Shown here: positions 1-9,059 of the stretch, piece after piece
Numbering within the stretch: the first letter of the stretch is position 1
How the letters are laid out: each line of letters opens with the position of its first letter
Program-made: the position numbers and the translations under genes
The notes under the pieces: model-generated
What the model was told of the DNA's origin: nothing
Seen by the model: the letters and a program-made list of their open reading frames with translations, nothing else
Database searches by the model: none
DNA from: Advenella mimigardefordensis DPN7
Lineage (GTDB): Bacteria > Pseudomonadota > Gammaproteobacteria > Burkholderiales > Burkholderiaceae_B
Length of the DNA: 64,000 bases
Reading direction: 5' to 3'
NCBI RefSeq assembly: GCF_000521505.1
Contig: NZ_CP003915.1
Coordinates: 1,116,001-1,180,000 of the forward strand

Positions 1-420
1 TCACTCAAAATGAGCGAAACCCGTCTGATCAACGAAATCATCAGCAGCTATGCCGCCAAAGATGCCACTATTATTGTTGGTAGCGCCTATGATGATGAGA
101 TGGCCGACGAACTGCGCGTGACCGTTGTGGCTACCGGTCTGGGTCGCAAGCAGCCGGAACTGGTTGTCAATAACGGTGCCGATGTCGAGTTTGAAGCATT
201 AACGGGAACGCACGGCGGCAACACCGATCTGTACGGTGGCAGCTTCCTGAATCAGCCTAGCGGTGGCCGTGCGCCCGTACCGCCTACCGTGATTCGTTCT
301 GGTCGTGGTGGTGCGGCTGCGCCTAACAAGGCACAGTTTGAACAGCAGGTTCGTGCAATGGAATCGTCTGGTGTCGAGCGTTTCGACATCCCGGCTTTCC
401 TGCGTAAACAAGCCGACTGA
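1..420 (+). CDS. ftsZ: Cell division protein FtsZ, C-terminal part (5' end outside window)
   Basis: This is the 3' end of ftsZ, the tubulin-like GTPase that forms the cytokinetic ring. The reading frame is open from base 1, so the first in-frame ATG (10) is internal. The visible 139 residues contain the end of the tubulin C-terminal domain (DATIIVGSAYDDEMADELRVTVVATGLG), a Gly/Pro-rich flexible linker, and the conserved C-terminal peptide FDIPAFLRKQAD that in the family docks FtsA and other membrane tethers. The GTP-binding half is not in the window. lpxC follows in the same direction, as in the dcw cluster of many proteobacteria, but only after an unusually long gap of 583 bp. Confidence 0.93.
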   Translation, partial: SLKMSETRLINEIISSYAAKDATIIVGSAYDDEMADELRVTVVATGLGRKQPELVVNNGADVEFEALTGTHGGNTDLYGGSFLNQPSGGRAPVPPTVIRSGRGGAAAPNKAQFEQQVRAMESSGVERFDIPAFLRKQAD

Positions 421-514
421 TCGCGGTTTTCTTCCCAACATGGTGTCCGGGCCGCTGCCCGGTCCGGACCCGTTCGCTCCCTGAAAACGGCGTCAGTCAT
501 AAAAAACGCCTCTT

Positions 515-538
515 CTGAACTGCGCCCTGAACTGCACC
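515..538. repeat. 12-bp direct repeat, two copies
   Basis: CTGAACTGCGCC is followed at once by CTGAACTGCACC, a tandem 12-bp duplication with one mismatch. The second copy runs into the left arm of the hairpin at 535-578. Confidence 0.6.
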
Positions 539-578
539 CCAAAAGTTGGACATTGATCCAGCCCCTGGGGTGTTTTTT
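535..578 (+). terminator. Probable rho-independent terminator after ftsZ
   Basis: CACCCCA (535-541) pairs with TGGGGTG (566-572), with an inner TGGA/TCCA pairing (547-550 with 57-60), and is followed by six T residues (573-578). It lies 115 bp past the ftsZ stop. The left arm plus following bases (TGCACCCCAAAAGTTGGACA) also resembles the terminal repeat of some IS3-family elements as I remember them, so this could instead be a decayed IS end. Confidence 0.5.
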
Positions 579-1003
579 ATGGAAAGGCCTGTCAGATTTC
601 AGACGCCAATTGAAACAGTTTTGCTGCCAATCGGCGGCTTTTAAGCGCAAATCAGAGTAAAATACTCGGAAACGTCACGTGTCAGCCGACATTATGCATT
701 GAAGCCTGGCTTTGGCAGCCCGGTACGGGCAGCAAACCCGCTCCAGTGCAGCGGTTCCAGGGCAATGGGACGCCATTTGTTTCGGCCACATTAGTTACCC
801 TTGATCCTATTGTCGCAGGCTGCCACTAACGCGGCTGCGCGTTGTGCTTGCCACAAGTACGGTGGATGGCACCTTGTTTATGACGGTTCCCGCCATGCAT
901 CAGGTCGCCTGCCCCCATTTCTGGTGAAGGTGCACGGCCAGTCCAGACATCCATCAAGGGTGCTCCCATGAACATAGTTACATTTTTGTAAGTTGAGAAT
1001 ACG
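579..1003 (+). other. Non-coding gap upstream of lpxC
   Basis: I see no credible gene in the 425 bp between the ftsZ terminator and lpxC; open frames here lack codon bias and start signals. A small GAGTAAAATACTC hairpin occurs near 655-667. The lpxC promoter presumably lies here, but no near-consensus -35/-10 pair could be assigned. Confidence 0.5.
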
Positions 1004-1927
1004 ATGCTACGACAAAGAACCATTAAGAATCTGGTGAAAACCACCGGCGTCGGCGTGCATTCAGGTCGCAGGGTTGAAATTACATTACGGCCTGCTCAAG
1101 CCAACACGGGTATTATTTTCCATCGGGTCGATACGCCCGAGGTGGTGGACCTGCCGGCAGCGGCGGACAAGGTAGGCGATACCCGGATGGCTTCGGTATT
1201 GCAGAACGGCAATGTGCGTGTGTCTACCGTAGAACACCTCATGTCAGCGCTGGCCGGCCTGGGTATTGACAATATTCACGTTGATTTGAATGCCGAAGAA
1301 GTGCCTATTATGGATGGCAGCGCAGGCACGTTTGTGTACCTGCTGCGCTCGGCTGGTATCCAGGAGCAGGAGGCGCCCAAGCGCTTTTTGCGCGTCCTGA
1401 AAACCGTAGAAGTGCACGAAGGCGAAGGGGAAAATGCAAAATGGGCCCGTCTGGAGCCCTATGCCGGCTTTGCGCTGGCCTTTTCTATCAATTTTCACCA
1501 CCCGGCCATCGATTCGACTGCCAGTTTTGCTGAAGTGGACTTTGCGCGTGATTCTTACACACGGGAAATTGCCCGCGCCCGTACTTTCGGTTTTGCCCAG
1601 GAAGTGGAAGCCCTGCGCGCCCATGGTCTGGCACGGGGTGGTAGTCTGGACAACGCCATTGTGATGGATGAGTTCCGCATTCTGAATGCGGACGGCCTGC
1701 GTTACGATGACGAGTTCGTCAAGCACAAGATTCTGGACGCCATTGGCGACCTGTATCTGATCGGTCATCCGCTGCTGGCCCGTTATGTGGCCTGCAAATC
1801 CGGCCATGCGTTAAATAACAAGCTGGCGCGTACGCTGCTGGCGCAGCCGGATGCGTATGAGATCATTACCTATGATTCGGCAGCCGCTGCGGCCGATGCA
1901 GTTAGTCAGGACTGGCGTCTGGCCTGA
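1004..1927 (+). CDS. lpxC: UDP-3-O-acyl-N-acetylglucosamine deacetylase
   Basis: LpxC removes the N-acetyl group from UDP-3-O-acyl-GlcNAc, the committed step of lipid A synthesis in the cytosol, using a catalytic Zn2+. The 307-residue product has the expected family length. The zinc ligands are visible: His78 in [15 protein letters not shown], and His241 and Asp245 in [13 protein letters not shown], with the general acid His near 268 in CKSGHALNN. The ATG at 1004 gives the usual N-terminus (MLRQRTIKN), though the upstream Shine-Dalgarno is weak. Its last 22 bases overlap the 3' end of the convergent dciA gene. The position after ftsZ and ahead of secA is typical. Confidence 0.97.
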   Translation: MLRQRTIKNLVKTTGVGVHSGRRVEITLRPAQANTGIIFHRVDTPEVVDLPAAADKVGDTRMASVLQNGNVRVSTVEHLMSALAGLGIDNIHVDLNAEEVPIMDGSAGTFVYLLRSAGIQEQEAPKRFLRVLKTVEVHEGEGENAKWARLEPYAGFALAFSINFHHPAIDSTASFAEVDFARDSYTREIARARTFGFAQEVEALRAHGLARGGSLDNAIVMDEFRILNADGLRYDDEFVKHKILDAIGDLYLIGHPLLARYVACKSGHALNNKLARTLLAQPDAYEIITYDSAAAAADAVSQDWRLA

Positions 1928-2409
1928 TTCTTTTCCAGAATCCGGGCCAGCGTCTCAGCCAGTTGCTGGTTATCCGTGCTTTGTTGCAGTTCAAGCAGGG
2001 CACCACGCGCCTGCTCACCCAGCGCGTGTCTGGTGTTTGGGGCAGCAGCAGCCGTCGTTGAAACGCTGCTTCTGAGCCCGGCCTGGATTTTTATGCGGAT
2101 TTGATCCACCCGTTGCCCTTTTGCGACCAGCAGCTGATGTATAGTTGTGGTCAATTGTCGGATTTTTGCTGCGTGGGCAGCGCTGGGAACGGCAATAATC
2201 AGTGTGCCGTTATCCAGCCCCACCACGCGACACGCATGACCCACGGGAAGTTGCAGTGCCTGCGCGATCAGTCCCTGTATCAGGTTGAACTGTTCTGCGG
2301 TTTCCAGCAACCGGCCCCGGCGGGCGTCATGTTCCAACCAATTTGCGGCCGTTTTACCTTCGCCTCGATCGCGGCGCGAAGCTGCGTTTTTTTTGTAAAA
2401 CAGAGCCAT
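1906..2409 (-). CDS. dciA: DciA-like DUF721 protein
   Basis: The product belongs to the DUF721/DciA family; DciA is known to load or assist the replicative helicase DnaB in bacteria without DnaC. I start it at the ATG at 2409 ([13 protein letters not shown]), giving 167 residues; upstream frame extension has no family character. The conserved core is [39 protein letters not shown], an alpha/beta KH-like segment, followed by a variable Ala/Gln-rich tail. It is convergent with lpxC (22 bp tail overlap) and divergent from the M23 peptidase, with only 20 bp between the two start codons. The DUF721 assignment is firm; the DnaB role is inferred from the family. Confidence 0.8.
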   Translation of the reverse strand: MALFYKKNAASRRDRGEGKTAANWLEHDARRGRLLETAEQFNLIQGLIAQALQLPVGHACRVVGLDNGTLIIAVPSAAHAAKIRQLTTTIHQLLVAKGQRVDQIRIKIQAGLRSSVSTTAAAAPNTRHALGEQARGALLELQQSTDNQQLAETLARILEKNQARRQS

Positions 2410-2429
2410 TATTTTGAACAGGTACGAAA

Positions 2430-3509
2430 TTGAAAGATGAGCAACATGCTTCGCAGAATACCACTCCTGTGAAGACAAAGAAAGTATGGACATTTAGCAT
2501 GTCCATGCTGAGCCTGGGCCTGGCGGTTGCTGCGGGTGCCTTGCTCGAGCGTCATTTCGGGATGCCATCGCTACCCGTGCACGAGCAGATCGCTTCCGTA
2601 GAGTCTTCACCCGAAGCGCTGCGCGATGCAGCTTTAATTCACCACAATCTGAACGTGATGGCCTCACAGATAGGGCAGTTGCGGGCCAAGGCAGATACCA
2701 TTGCCCGCCTGGGCGAGCGCCTGGCTGTGAGTACCGGTGCCGATGCCGAAACCTCGGAATTGCACAAGCTGCTCAGCCAGAACGCTCAGGCCAGTGATGA
2801 GCCGATGGAAGACCTGGAGCCCGAGAACAGCAGCGTTATTTCTGCCGAAGAACTCGGGCGTGAGCTCGATAGTCTGAAAACCGCCTTATCGCGCGGCGAT
2901 GACATGCTGAAAACAGCCGATCTGGCGATGCAGCTGCAGGGCGCACAACAACAGCGTACCCCTACAGCCATTCCGGTATCCATGAACGATGCGAGAATCT
3001 CGTCCACTTACGGCTGGCGCAAGAACCCGGTTACCGGGCGTTATATGCTGCACAGTGGCGTTGATTTTGCGGCCCCTGCCGGTACCTCCGTTTATGCGGC
3101 CTCTGCCGGTATCGTGGTCGCTGCCGGCACCATGAGCGGCTACGGCAATGTGGTGGATATCGATCATGGCAATAACGTGGTCACGCGTTACGCGCACAAT
3201 TCCAAGCTGCTGGTTAAGGTGGGTGATCTGGTCGCCAAAAGACAGGTGATTGCCAAAGTGGGCAGCACCGGGCGCTCAACCGGCGCGCACGTGCATTTCG
3301 AGGTGCGGGTTGATGGTGAACCGACAGACCCGATCGCCTTTCTGAGTCAGATGTCATCGTCTACCGCCGTGGCCAGCACGGTGCCGGACAGTCTGCTTAA
3401 GCGGGCAGAGCAGGTGGGGGCGGCAGCGCTCAGCAGCAAAATCGTCACGGACACAAAAGAGCACGTCAGATTGCCTCCGGGAATCACTACCCGGCCTCGT
3501 ATGCGTTAA
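2430..3509 (+). CDS. M23 family metallopeptidase, membrane-anchored
   Basis: A 359-residue membrane-anchored LytM-type peptidase. A short cytosolic N-terminus precedes one membrane segment (about residues 20-42, VWTFSMSMLSLGLAVAAGALL), then a helical, coiled-coil-prone region, then the M23 domain with the zinc motifs HSGVDFA and HVHFEV. Family members cut peptidoglycan cross-bridges or act as regulators; because the zinc ligands are intact it is probably active in the periplasm. The start appears to be TTG at 2430 (CAGG about 8 nt upstream); a downstream ATG would remove half the anchor. The location directly before secA is conserved in Burkholderiales. The stop is 83 bp before secA. Confidence 0.85.
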   Translation: MKDEQHASQNTTPVKTKKVWTFSMSMLSLGLAVAAGALLERHFGMPSLPVHEQIASVESSPEALRDAALIHHNLNVMASQIGQLRAKADTIARLGERLAVSTGADAETSELHKLLSQNAQASDEPMEDLEPENSSVISAEELGRELDSLKTALSRGDDMLKTADLAMQLQGAQQQRTPTAIPVSMNDARISSTYGWRKNPVTGRYMLHSGVDFAAPAGTSVYAASAGIVVAAGTMSGYGNVVDIDHGNNVVTRYAHNSKLLVKVGDLVAKRQVIAKVGSTGRSTGAHVHFEVRVDGEPTDPIAFLSQMSSSTAVASTVPDSLLKRAEQVGAAALSSKIVTDTKEHVRLPPGITTRPRMR

Positions 3510-3592
3510 ACTATCGTGATTTTCTCGTGATGACTCACTAACCTATCAGGAAGAACACCCATTGAAGTCTTCCTGATTACTCTGAAAGCAGA

Positions 3593-6343
3593 ATGATTTC
3601 TTTACTCAAAAAAATTGTTGGCAGCCGTAACGATCGCCTTCTGAAGCAGTATCGCAAACTGGTCTCCAGAATCAACAGCCTGGAAAAAACCGTCGAAGTC
3701 CTGTCCGATGAGGAGCTGGCTGCGAAAACCCAGGAATTCAAGGCGCGCTATCAGCAGGACGGAGATCTGGACGCCTTACTGCCCGAAGCTTTCGCTGTTG
3801 TGCGTGAAGCCTCGCGCCGGGTACTGGGTATGCGTCATTTCGATGTACAGCTGATCGGCGGTATCACCCTGCATTACGGCAAAATTGCCGAGATGCGTAC
3901 GGGTGAGGGCAAAACGCTGATGAGTACGCTGCCGGTGTATCTGAATGCCATGTCGGGCAAGGGCGTGCACGTGGTCACCGTCAATGACTACCTGGCGCGT
4001 CGTGATGCGCAGCAAATGGGGCGGCTATACAACTTTCTGGGGCTTTCCGTGGGTGTAGTGGTGCCTGAGCAGGATAACGCAGAGAAGATGGCTGCCTATC
4101 GTGCCGATATCACCTATGGTACCAATAACGAATTCGGCTTTGACTATCTGCGCGACAATATGGAATATCGCGCCGAAGACCGGCGCCAGCGCGAACTCAC
4201 GTATGCCATTGTCGACGAAGTGGATTCGATCCTGATTGACGAGGCCCGTACGCCGCTGATCATTTCCGGTCAGGCCGATGATAATACCGAGCTGTATGTC
4301 AAAATGAATCAGGTGCCGGCCATGCTCACGCGCATGGCGTCCGAGCCCAAGCCACAAGAGCCGGAGCCAGAGGGCGATTTCTGGGTGGATGAAAAATCCC
4401 AGCAGATTTATCTGTCCGAGGCCGGCCACGAACACGCCGAAGACATTCTCACCCGCCTGGGCATGCTGCCTGAGGGCGAATCCCTTTATGAGCCGCGCCA
4501 TATCACGCTCATGCACCATCTGATGGTCGCCTTGCGTGCTCACAATCTGTTTTTCCGCGATCAGCATTATGTGGTCAACGACGGCGAAATCGTGATTGTG
4601 GACGAGTTCACCGGCCGCTTCATGGCGGGACGCCGCTGGTCCGACGGTTTGCACCAGGCGGTGGAAGCCAAGGAAGGCGTAGCGATCCAGAACGAGAACC
4701 AGACGCTGGCGTCAATCACCTTCCAGAACTTTTTCCGCATGTACAAAAAGCTGGCTGGGATGACGGGTACGGCGGATACCGAAGCCTACGAATTTCAGGA
4801 AATCTATGGTCTGGAAACGGTCATTATTCCGACCAATCTGCCGATGATCCGGAACGATCAGAACGACCAGATTTTCAAGAACGATCAGGAAAAATTCGCC
4901 GCTATCATCAAGGATATCCGCGATTGTCATGAGCGCAATCAGCCGGTTCTGGTGGGTACTACGAGTATTGAAAACTCAGAAGTGTTGTCTGAGTTGCTGA
5001 AAAAAGAAAATCTGCCGCACGATGTGCTCAATGCCAAGCAGCATGCGCGTGAAGCGGAAATTGTTGCCGAAGCGGGTAAACCGGGCAAAATCACCATCGC
5101 AACCAATATGGCCGGCCGTGGTACCGACATTGTGCTTGGTGGCAGTATTGAAAAGGCCATAGCTCTGGTTCGTGCAGACGATACGCTCACCGCAGAGCAG
5201 AAAGAAGAGCGCATTGCCGCTATCCGTGAAAAATGGCTGCCCATTAACCAGCAGGTCAAAGAGGCCGGTGGCTTGCGCATTATCGGTACCGAAAGACACG
5301 AATCGCGTCGTATCGATAACCAGCTGCGGGGCCGTGCCGGACGCCAGGGGGACCCCGGTTCGTCGCGCTTCTATCTGTCGCTGGATGATTCGCTCATGCG
5401 TATTTTCGCAGGCGAGCGTGTTCGGGCAATTATGGATCGCCTGGGTACCGATGGCGAACCGATAGAAGCCAGAATGGTGTCGCGTTCCATTGAATCGGCC
5501 CAGCGCAAGGTAGAAGGTCGCAACTTCGACATCCGTAAGCAATTGCTTGAGTACGACGATGTATCCAATGACCAGCGCAAAGTGCTGTACGGACAGCGCA
5601 ATGAAGTGCTGGAAGAGGCAGACTCCGGTCCGCTGGTTGCCAACCTGCGCGACGCGGCGATTACCGACTTCGTACGCACGTATGTGCCTGCAGAAAGCAT
5701 GGAAGAACAATGGGACATTCCTGCGCTGCAAACGGCGCTGGAAGCCGAGTGGCAGATCAGCGTGCCCCTGACCGACATGCTCGAGAAAAACGACAATATG
5801 GGCGACGAGGATATCGTGGAAGCGGTGCTGGCACAGGCTCGCGAGAACTACGACATCAAAGTGGCGCTGGTTGGCAAGGAACAATGGGTGTCGTTCGAAC
5901 GCGCTATCCTGTTGCAAACCATCGATACGCTTTGGCGCGAACACTTGTCTTCGCTGGATCACCTGCGTCAGGGCATCCATTTGCGGGGTTATGCGCAAAA
6001 AGATCCGAAACAGGAATACAAGCGCGAAGCCTTCGAACTGTTCTCCGGCATGCTGGAGCGCGTTCGAAATGACACAGCGCGCGTGTTGATGACCGTGCAG
6101 ATCCAGTCACCGGAACAGGTTGAAGCGGCGGAAGCCGATGCTGCCCAGTCGCATGTGTCCAATATGCAGTTCCATCATTCTGACTACGACGAAGCATTGG
6201 CAAATGCCGACATCAATGAACAGGGCGATGTGTCTGCCGGTGGCATCACCGTCAAGAATATGGTGGGCAGGGTTGGACGGAATGATCCGTGCCCATGTGG
6301 CAGTGGCAAGAAGTACAAGCACTGTCACGGCAAGCTGACCTGA
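3593..6343 (+). CDS. secA: Protein translocase subunit SecA
   Basis: SecA is the ATPase motor that pushes preproteins through SecYEG. The 916-residue product has the normal length. Seen in order: Walker A MRTGEGKT (residues 101-108), DEAD-type Walker [15 protein letters not shown] (from about 207), the preprotein cross-linking domain with an insert ([28 protein letters not shown]), helicase motif [51 protein letters not shown], and the C-terminal SEC-C zinc motif [13 protein letters not shown] that binds SecB. There is no secM-like gene upstream; a membrane peptidase takes that place. A strong terminator follows. Confidence 0.98.
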   Translation: MISLLKKIVGSRNDRLLKQYRKLVSRINSLEKTVEVLSDEELAAKTQEFKARYQQDGDLDALLPEAFAVVREASRRVLGMRHFDVQLIGGITLHYGKIAEMRTGEGKTLMSTLPVYLNAMSGKGVHVVTVNDYLARRDAQQMGRLYNFLGLSVGVVVPEQDNAEKMAAYRADITYGTNNEFGFDYLRDNMEYRAEDRRQRELTYAIVDEVDSILIDEARTPLIISGQADDNTELYVKMNQVPAMLTRMASEPKPQEPEPEGDFWVDEKSQQIYLSEAGHEHAEDILTRLGMLPEGESLYEPRHITLMHHLMVALRAHNLFFRDQHYVVNDGEIVIVDEFTGRFMAGRRWSDGLHQAVEAKEGVAIQNENQTLASITFQNFFRMYKKLAGMTGTADTEAYEFQEIYGLETVIIPTNLPMIRNDQNDQIFKNDQEKFAAIIKDIRDCHERNQPVLVGTTSIENSEVLSELLKKENLPHDVLNAKQHAREAEIVAEAGKPGKITIATNMAGRGTDIVLGGSIEKAIALVRADDTLTAEQKEERIAAIREKWLPINQQVKEAGGLRIIGTERHESRRIDNQLRGRAGRQGDPGSSRFYLSLDDSLMRIFAGERVRAIMDRLGTDGEPIEARMVSRSIESAQRKVEGRNFDIRKQLLEYDDVSNDQRKVLYGQRNEVLEEADSGPLVANLRDAAITDFVRTYVPAESMEEQWDIPALQTALEAEWQISVPLTDMLEKNDNMGDEDIVEAVLAQARENYDIKVALVGKEQWVSFERAILLQTIDTLWREHLSSLDHLRQGIHLRGYAQKDPKQEYKREAFELFSGMLERVRNDTARVLMTVQIQSPEQVEAAEADAAQSHVSNMQFHHSDYDEALANADINEQGDVSAGGITVKNMVGRVGRNDPCPCGSGKKYKHCHGKLT

Positions 6344-6373
6344 TCCGTACATACATATTGGTCTGGGCCTAAT

Positions 6374-6413
6374 AAAAATCCCTTACAGCATAAAACACTG
6401 TAAGGGATTTTTT
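6374..6413. terminator. Bidirectional rho-independent terminator between secA and mgtE
   Basis: A perfect 15-bp stem, AAAAATCCCTTACAG (6374-6388) with CTGTAAGGGATTTTT (6398-6412), closes a 9-nt loop. T-tracts lie on both strands, so it can end secA transcription and also mgtE transcription from the other side. Confidence 0.93.
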
Positions 6414-6478
6414 ATGACCTGGATGGATAGAAGGGGTGGGTGACGCGTGCCCGGCCCGAATGTGAGGGCGGGTTGTTG

Positions 6479-7960
6479 TCAGATAAGAAACAGGTTTGCC
6501 AGCCCCAGAAAGACAAAAAATCCCAGTGAATCGGTCGCAAAGGTCAGCAGAACCGATGATCCCATGGCGGGATCCTTGCCAAAGCGGTCGCGTGTCAGGG
6601 GAATCAGCACCCCCAGCATGGCACCGATCAGCATATTACAGACAAGCGCGGCCATCATCACCGCCGCAATAGAAATACTGTGTGAGACGAGCCACGCAAA
6701 GACGGCGGCGACCAGGCTGCCGGAAATGCCAACCAGAAATGTCACCACAAATTCACGTCGCAGCAGTGACTTCACGTTATTGGAGGTGATGCGGCCCATG
6801 GCAAGGGCGCGAATGACAAGCGTCATCGTCTGGTTGCCGGAGTTGCCGCCAATACCCGCCACGATGGACATCAGAAAAGCCAGAATCACGATTTTGCTGA
6901 CGGTGTCTTCAAACTGTGATGCCACATATGAGGCGACCGATGCGGTGCACAGATTCAGGAACAGCCAGGGTGCCCGGTTGCGGATCGCGTTGGAGACGGG
7001 AGCGAAAATATCTTCTTCCTGCAGACCGGCGCGTGACAAGTCCTGTTCCTGCGAGTCTTCGCGGATCACGTCCACCACTTCAGCAATGGTCAGCCGGCCG
7101 ATTAATCGGTTTTGCTGATCCACCACGGGTGCGGAAACCAGATCGTAACGTTCAAACGCGCTGGCCGCTTCACGGTCTTCGTCATCCGGGCCCAGTGAAA
7201 GATAGTCCGTGTTCATGACGTCCTTCACAATGGTTTCCGGATCGCTGACCAGCAGTCGGGAAATGGAGAGCACACCCTGGATCTGATCGCCACGATCCAC
7301 CACGAAAATCTGATCGGTGTGGTCCGGCAGTTCGCTGAGGCGGCGCAGATAGCGCAGTACCACTTCCAGCGTCACGTCCTCGCGCACCCGGACCATGTCG
7401 AAGTCCATGATGGCGCCGACCGTCCCTTCGGGGTAGCCCATCGCTTCGAGCAGTTGTGCTCTTTCAGCATCGGTCAGGCCTTTCTGTACCTCGGCCACAA
7501 TGTCCGGGGGCAGGTCGGCGGCCAGATCGGCCAGTTCGTCGGCATCCAGGTCTTCGGTAGCGGCCAGCAGATCGGCCCGATCCATCGATGCAATCAGCGA
7601 TTCCCGAACCCAGTCGTCTACTTCCAGCAGAATGTCGCCATCGTACTTGGAATTGACCAGGCTCCAGATCAGCTGGCGTTCTTCGGTCGGTAACGATTCC
7701 AGAATAAATGCGATGTCTGCCGGGTGCAGGGCATTCAGGGTATTGCTCAGTTCAGCTTCGTGCTGGCGCCGGATCAGTCCTTCGACCAGTGTCGACTGAT
7801 CGTCCCCGGCTTCCTGACGGTGTACCAGTTGCTCGACAATCGCATGTTTTTTCAGCAATTCCTGAATGCGCTCAAGCGCCAGTTGCGCATCCTCGGTATC
7901 GAGTCTGCGCGGCACATGGACCAGGACGGCTTCGGGCGATTGCTGATTTTCTTGCGCCAT
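6479..7960 (-). CDS. mgtE: Magnesium transporter MgtE
   Basis: MgtE is a homodimeric Mg2+ channel/transporter of the inner membrane. The 493-residue product has all three family parts: an N-domain of helical repeats (about residues 40-150, with NALHPADIAFILESLP), paired CBS domains (about 150-290, with DYLSLGPDDEDREAASAFERYDLVSAPVVD), and a C-terminal membrane domain of five helices (about 315-493), including the selectivity-region signature GNSGNQ and PLTRDRFGKDPAMGSS. In the family the cytosolic domains sense Mg2+ and close the pore. It follows suhB by 20 bp in the same direction, so the two may be co-transcribed. Confidence 0.95.
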   Translation of the reverse strand: MAQENQQSPEAVLVHVPRRLDTEDAQLALERIQELLKKHAIVEQLVHRQEAGDDQSTLVEGLIRRQHEAELSNTLNALHPADIAFILESLPTEERQLIWSLVNSKYDGDILLEVDDWVRESLIASMDRADLLAATEDLDADELADLAADLPPDIVAEVQKGLTDAERAQLLEAMGYPEGTVGAIMDFDMVRVREDVTLEVVLRYLRRLSELPDHTDQIFVVDRGDQIQGVLSISRLLVSDPETIVKDVMNTDYLSLGPDDEDREAASAFERYDLVSAPVVDQQNRLIGRLTIAEVVDVIREDSQEQDLSRAGLQEEDIFAPVSNAIRNRAPWLFLNLCTASVASYVASQFEDTVSKIVILAFLMSIVAGIGGNSGNQTMTLVIRALAMGRITSNNVKSLLRREFVVTFLVGISGSLVAAVFAWLVSHSISIAAVMMAALVCNMLIGAMLGVLIPLTRDRFGKDPAMGSSVLLTFATDSLGFFVFLGLANLFLI

Positions 7961-7980
7961 GACTGTTACTACCCGTTAGG

Positions 7981-8832
7981 CTACCGAGGTTTGAGATGAG
8001 GGCTGATCATGGCGGAGAGTGCCGCAAACAGACCATTGCCCGAGGCGACGACATAACCGTTGATGGGCCAGGGGTCTTTGCCATACATATCCTCTGCACG
8101 CCCATGTGCTTCCCGGACCAGCAGTGCGCCGGCGGCTACGTCCCATGGCGCCAGACCCATTTCAAAGTAGCCATCGACCCGCCCGCAGGCGACCCAGGCC
8201 AGATCCAGCGCGGCGGCGCCATTGCGCCGCAGGCCGCGCGTGCTATGGATGGCCGTATCGAAAATGGGCATGTATTGATCTTCGAAGGAAAAATCCCGAA
8301 ACGGGAATCCTGTTGCCAGCAATGAATCGGCCAGTGCGTTTGTTTTTGAGCAGGCGATACGCTGGCCGTTAAGCCAGGCGCCGGTACCGGCCACGGCGGT
8401 AAACAACTCCTCGCGGTTGGGGTCGTACACAATCGCCACGACGGGGGTGTCGCGAGTGAGCGGCTCGGTGGCTTGTGGCAATACGGTACCTGCATGGGCA
8501 ATGAGCCCGAGCGACACGGCATAGTGCGGGATGCCATGCAAATAATTGGTTGTGCCGTCCAGCGGGTCGATATACCAGGTAGCCGCACCCTCGGGTTTGC
8601 CGCCGGTTTCTTCGGCTACGATGCCAAACTGCGGGGTTAATTCGGCGAAGGCCTCCAGGATGGCCTGTTCTGCTTCCTTGTCGGCCTGAGACACCAGATC
8701 ATTTCTGGCTTTGTGATCAATGATCAGGTCTGATCGGCGATGCGAATAGGCCTGCAGTACCGAGGCTCCCGCATGGGCTGCCTTGATGCCGGCATCAAGC
8801 GCAATACCGAAGTCGATGAGGGAAGATGACAT
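7981..8832 (-). CDS. suhB: Inositol monophosphatase family protein (SuhB-like)
   Basis: A 283-residue member of the Li+-sensitive, Mg2+-dependent phosphatase superfamily. The metal-binding signatures are complete: EET (GIVAEETGG), WYIDPLDGTTNYLHGIP, and APWDVAAGALLVREAHG. In E. coli SuhB has inositol-1-phosphatase activity and also works with Nus factors in rRNA antitermination; which role applies here cannot be read from sequence. It is slightly longer than E. coli SuhB, with a short insert near residue 110 (HAGTVLPQATEPLTRDTPVVAIVYDP). mgtE follows 20 bp downstream. The start ATG at 8832 gives a sensible N-terminus. Confidence 0.85.
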   Translation of the reverse strand: MSSSLIDFGIALDAGIKAAHAGASVLQAYSHRRSDLIIDHKARNDLVSQADKEAEQAILEAFAELTPQFGIVAEETGGKPEGAATWYIDPLDGTTNYLHGIPHYAVSLGLIAHAGTVLPQATEPLTRDTPVVAIVYDPNREELFTAVAGTGAWLNGQRIACSKTNALADSLLATGFPFRDFSFEDQYMPIFDTAIHSTRGLRRNGAAALDLAWVACGRVDGYFEMGLAPWDVAAGALLVREAHGRAEDMYGKDPWPINGYVVASGNGLFAALSAMISPHLKPR

Positions 8833-9059
8833 GCGTGATACTCCGTCTGGAATTGAATCGGAACAGCAGCCGGGATAAATCCCGATAATCGAAAGATTAT
8901 AAAATGAATACCTTGGTCCGGGGTTCGCATTGCGACAAAACCCGGTATTCTTTGTGGGCGTGACGCGATTGCAACGCAGGGCCGATCCGGCGCAACCGGC
9001 GCCGGTTTGTGCGTTTGTGCGCCCATGTCTGTGTGAGTGAGCGGTGAGGAGCAGGATTG

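Noticed and set aside
446..470. CCGGGC-CGCT-GCCCGG hairpin just after ftsZ as terminator
   Set aside because: No T-tract follows; the hairpin at 535-578 is a better candidate.
4976..5998. 340-codon open frame on the minus strand inside secA
   Set aside because: It is the antisense of a strongly conserved gene, has no family character, and is explained by the codon bias of secA.
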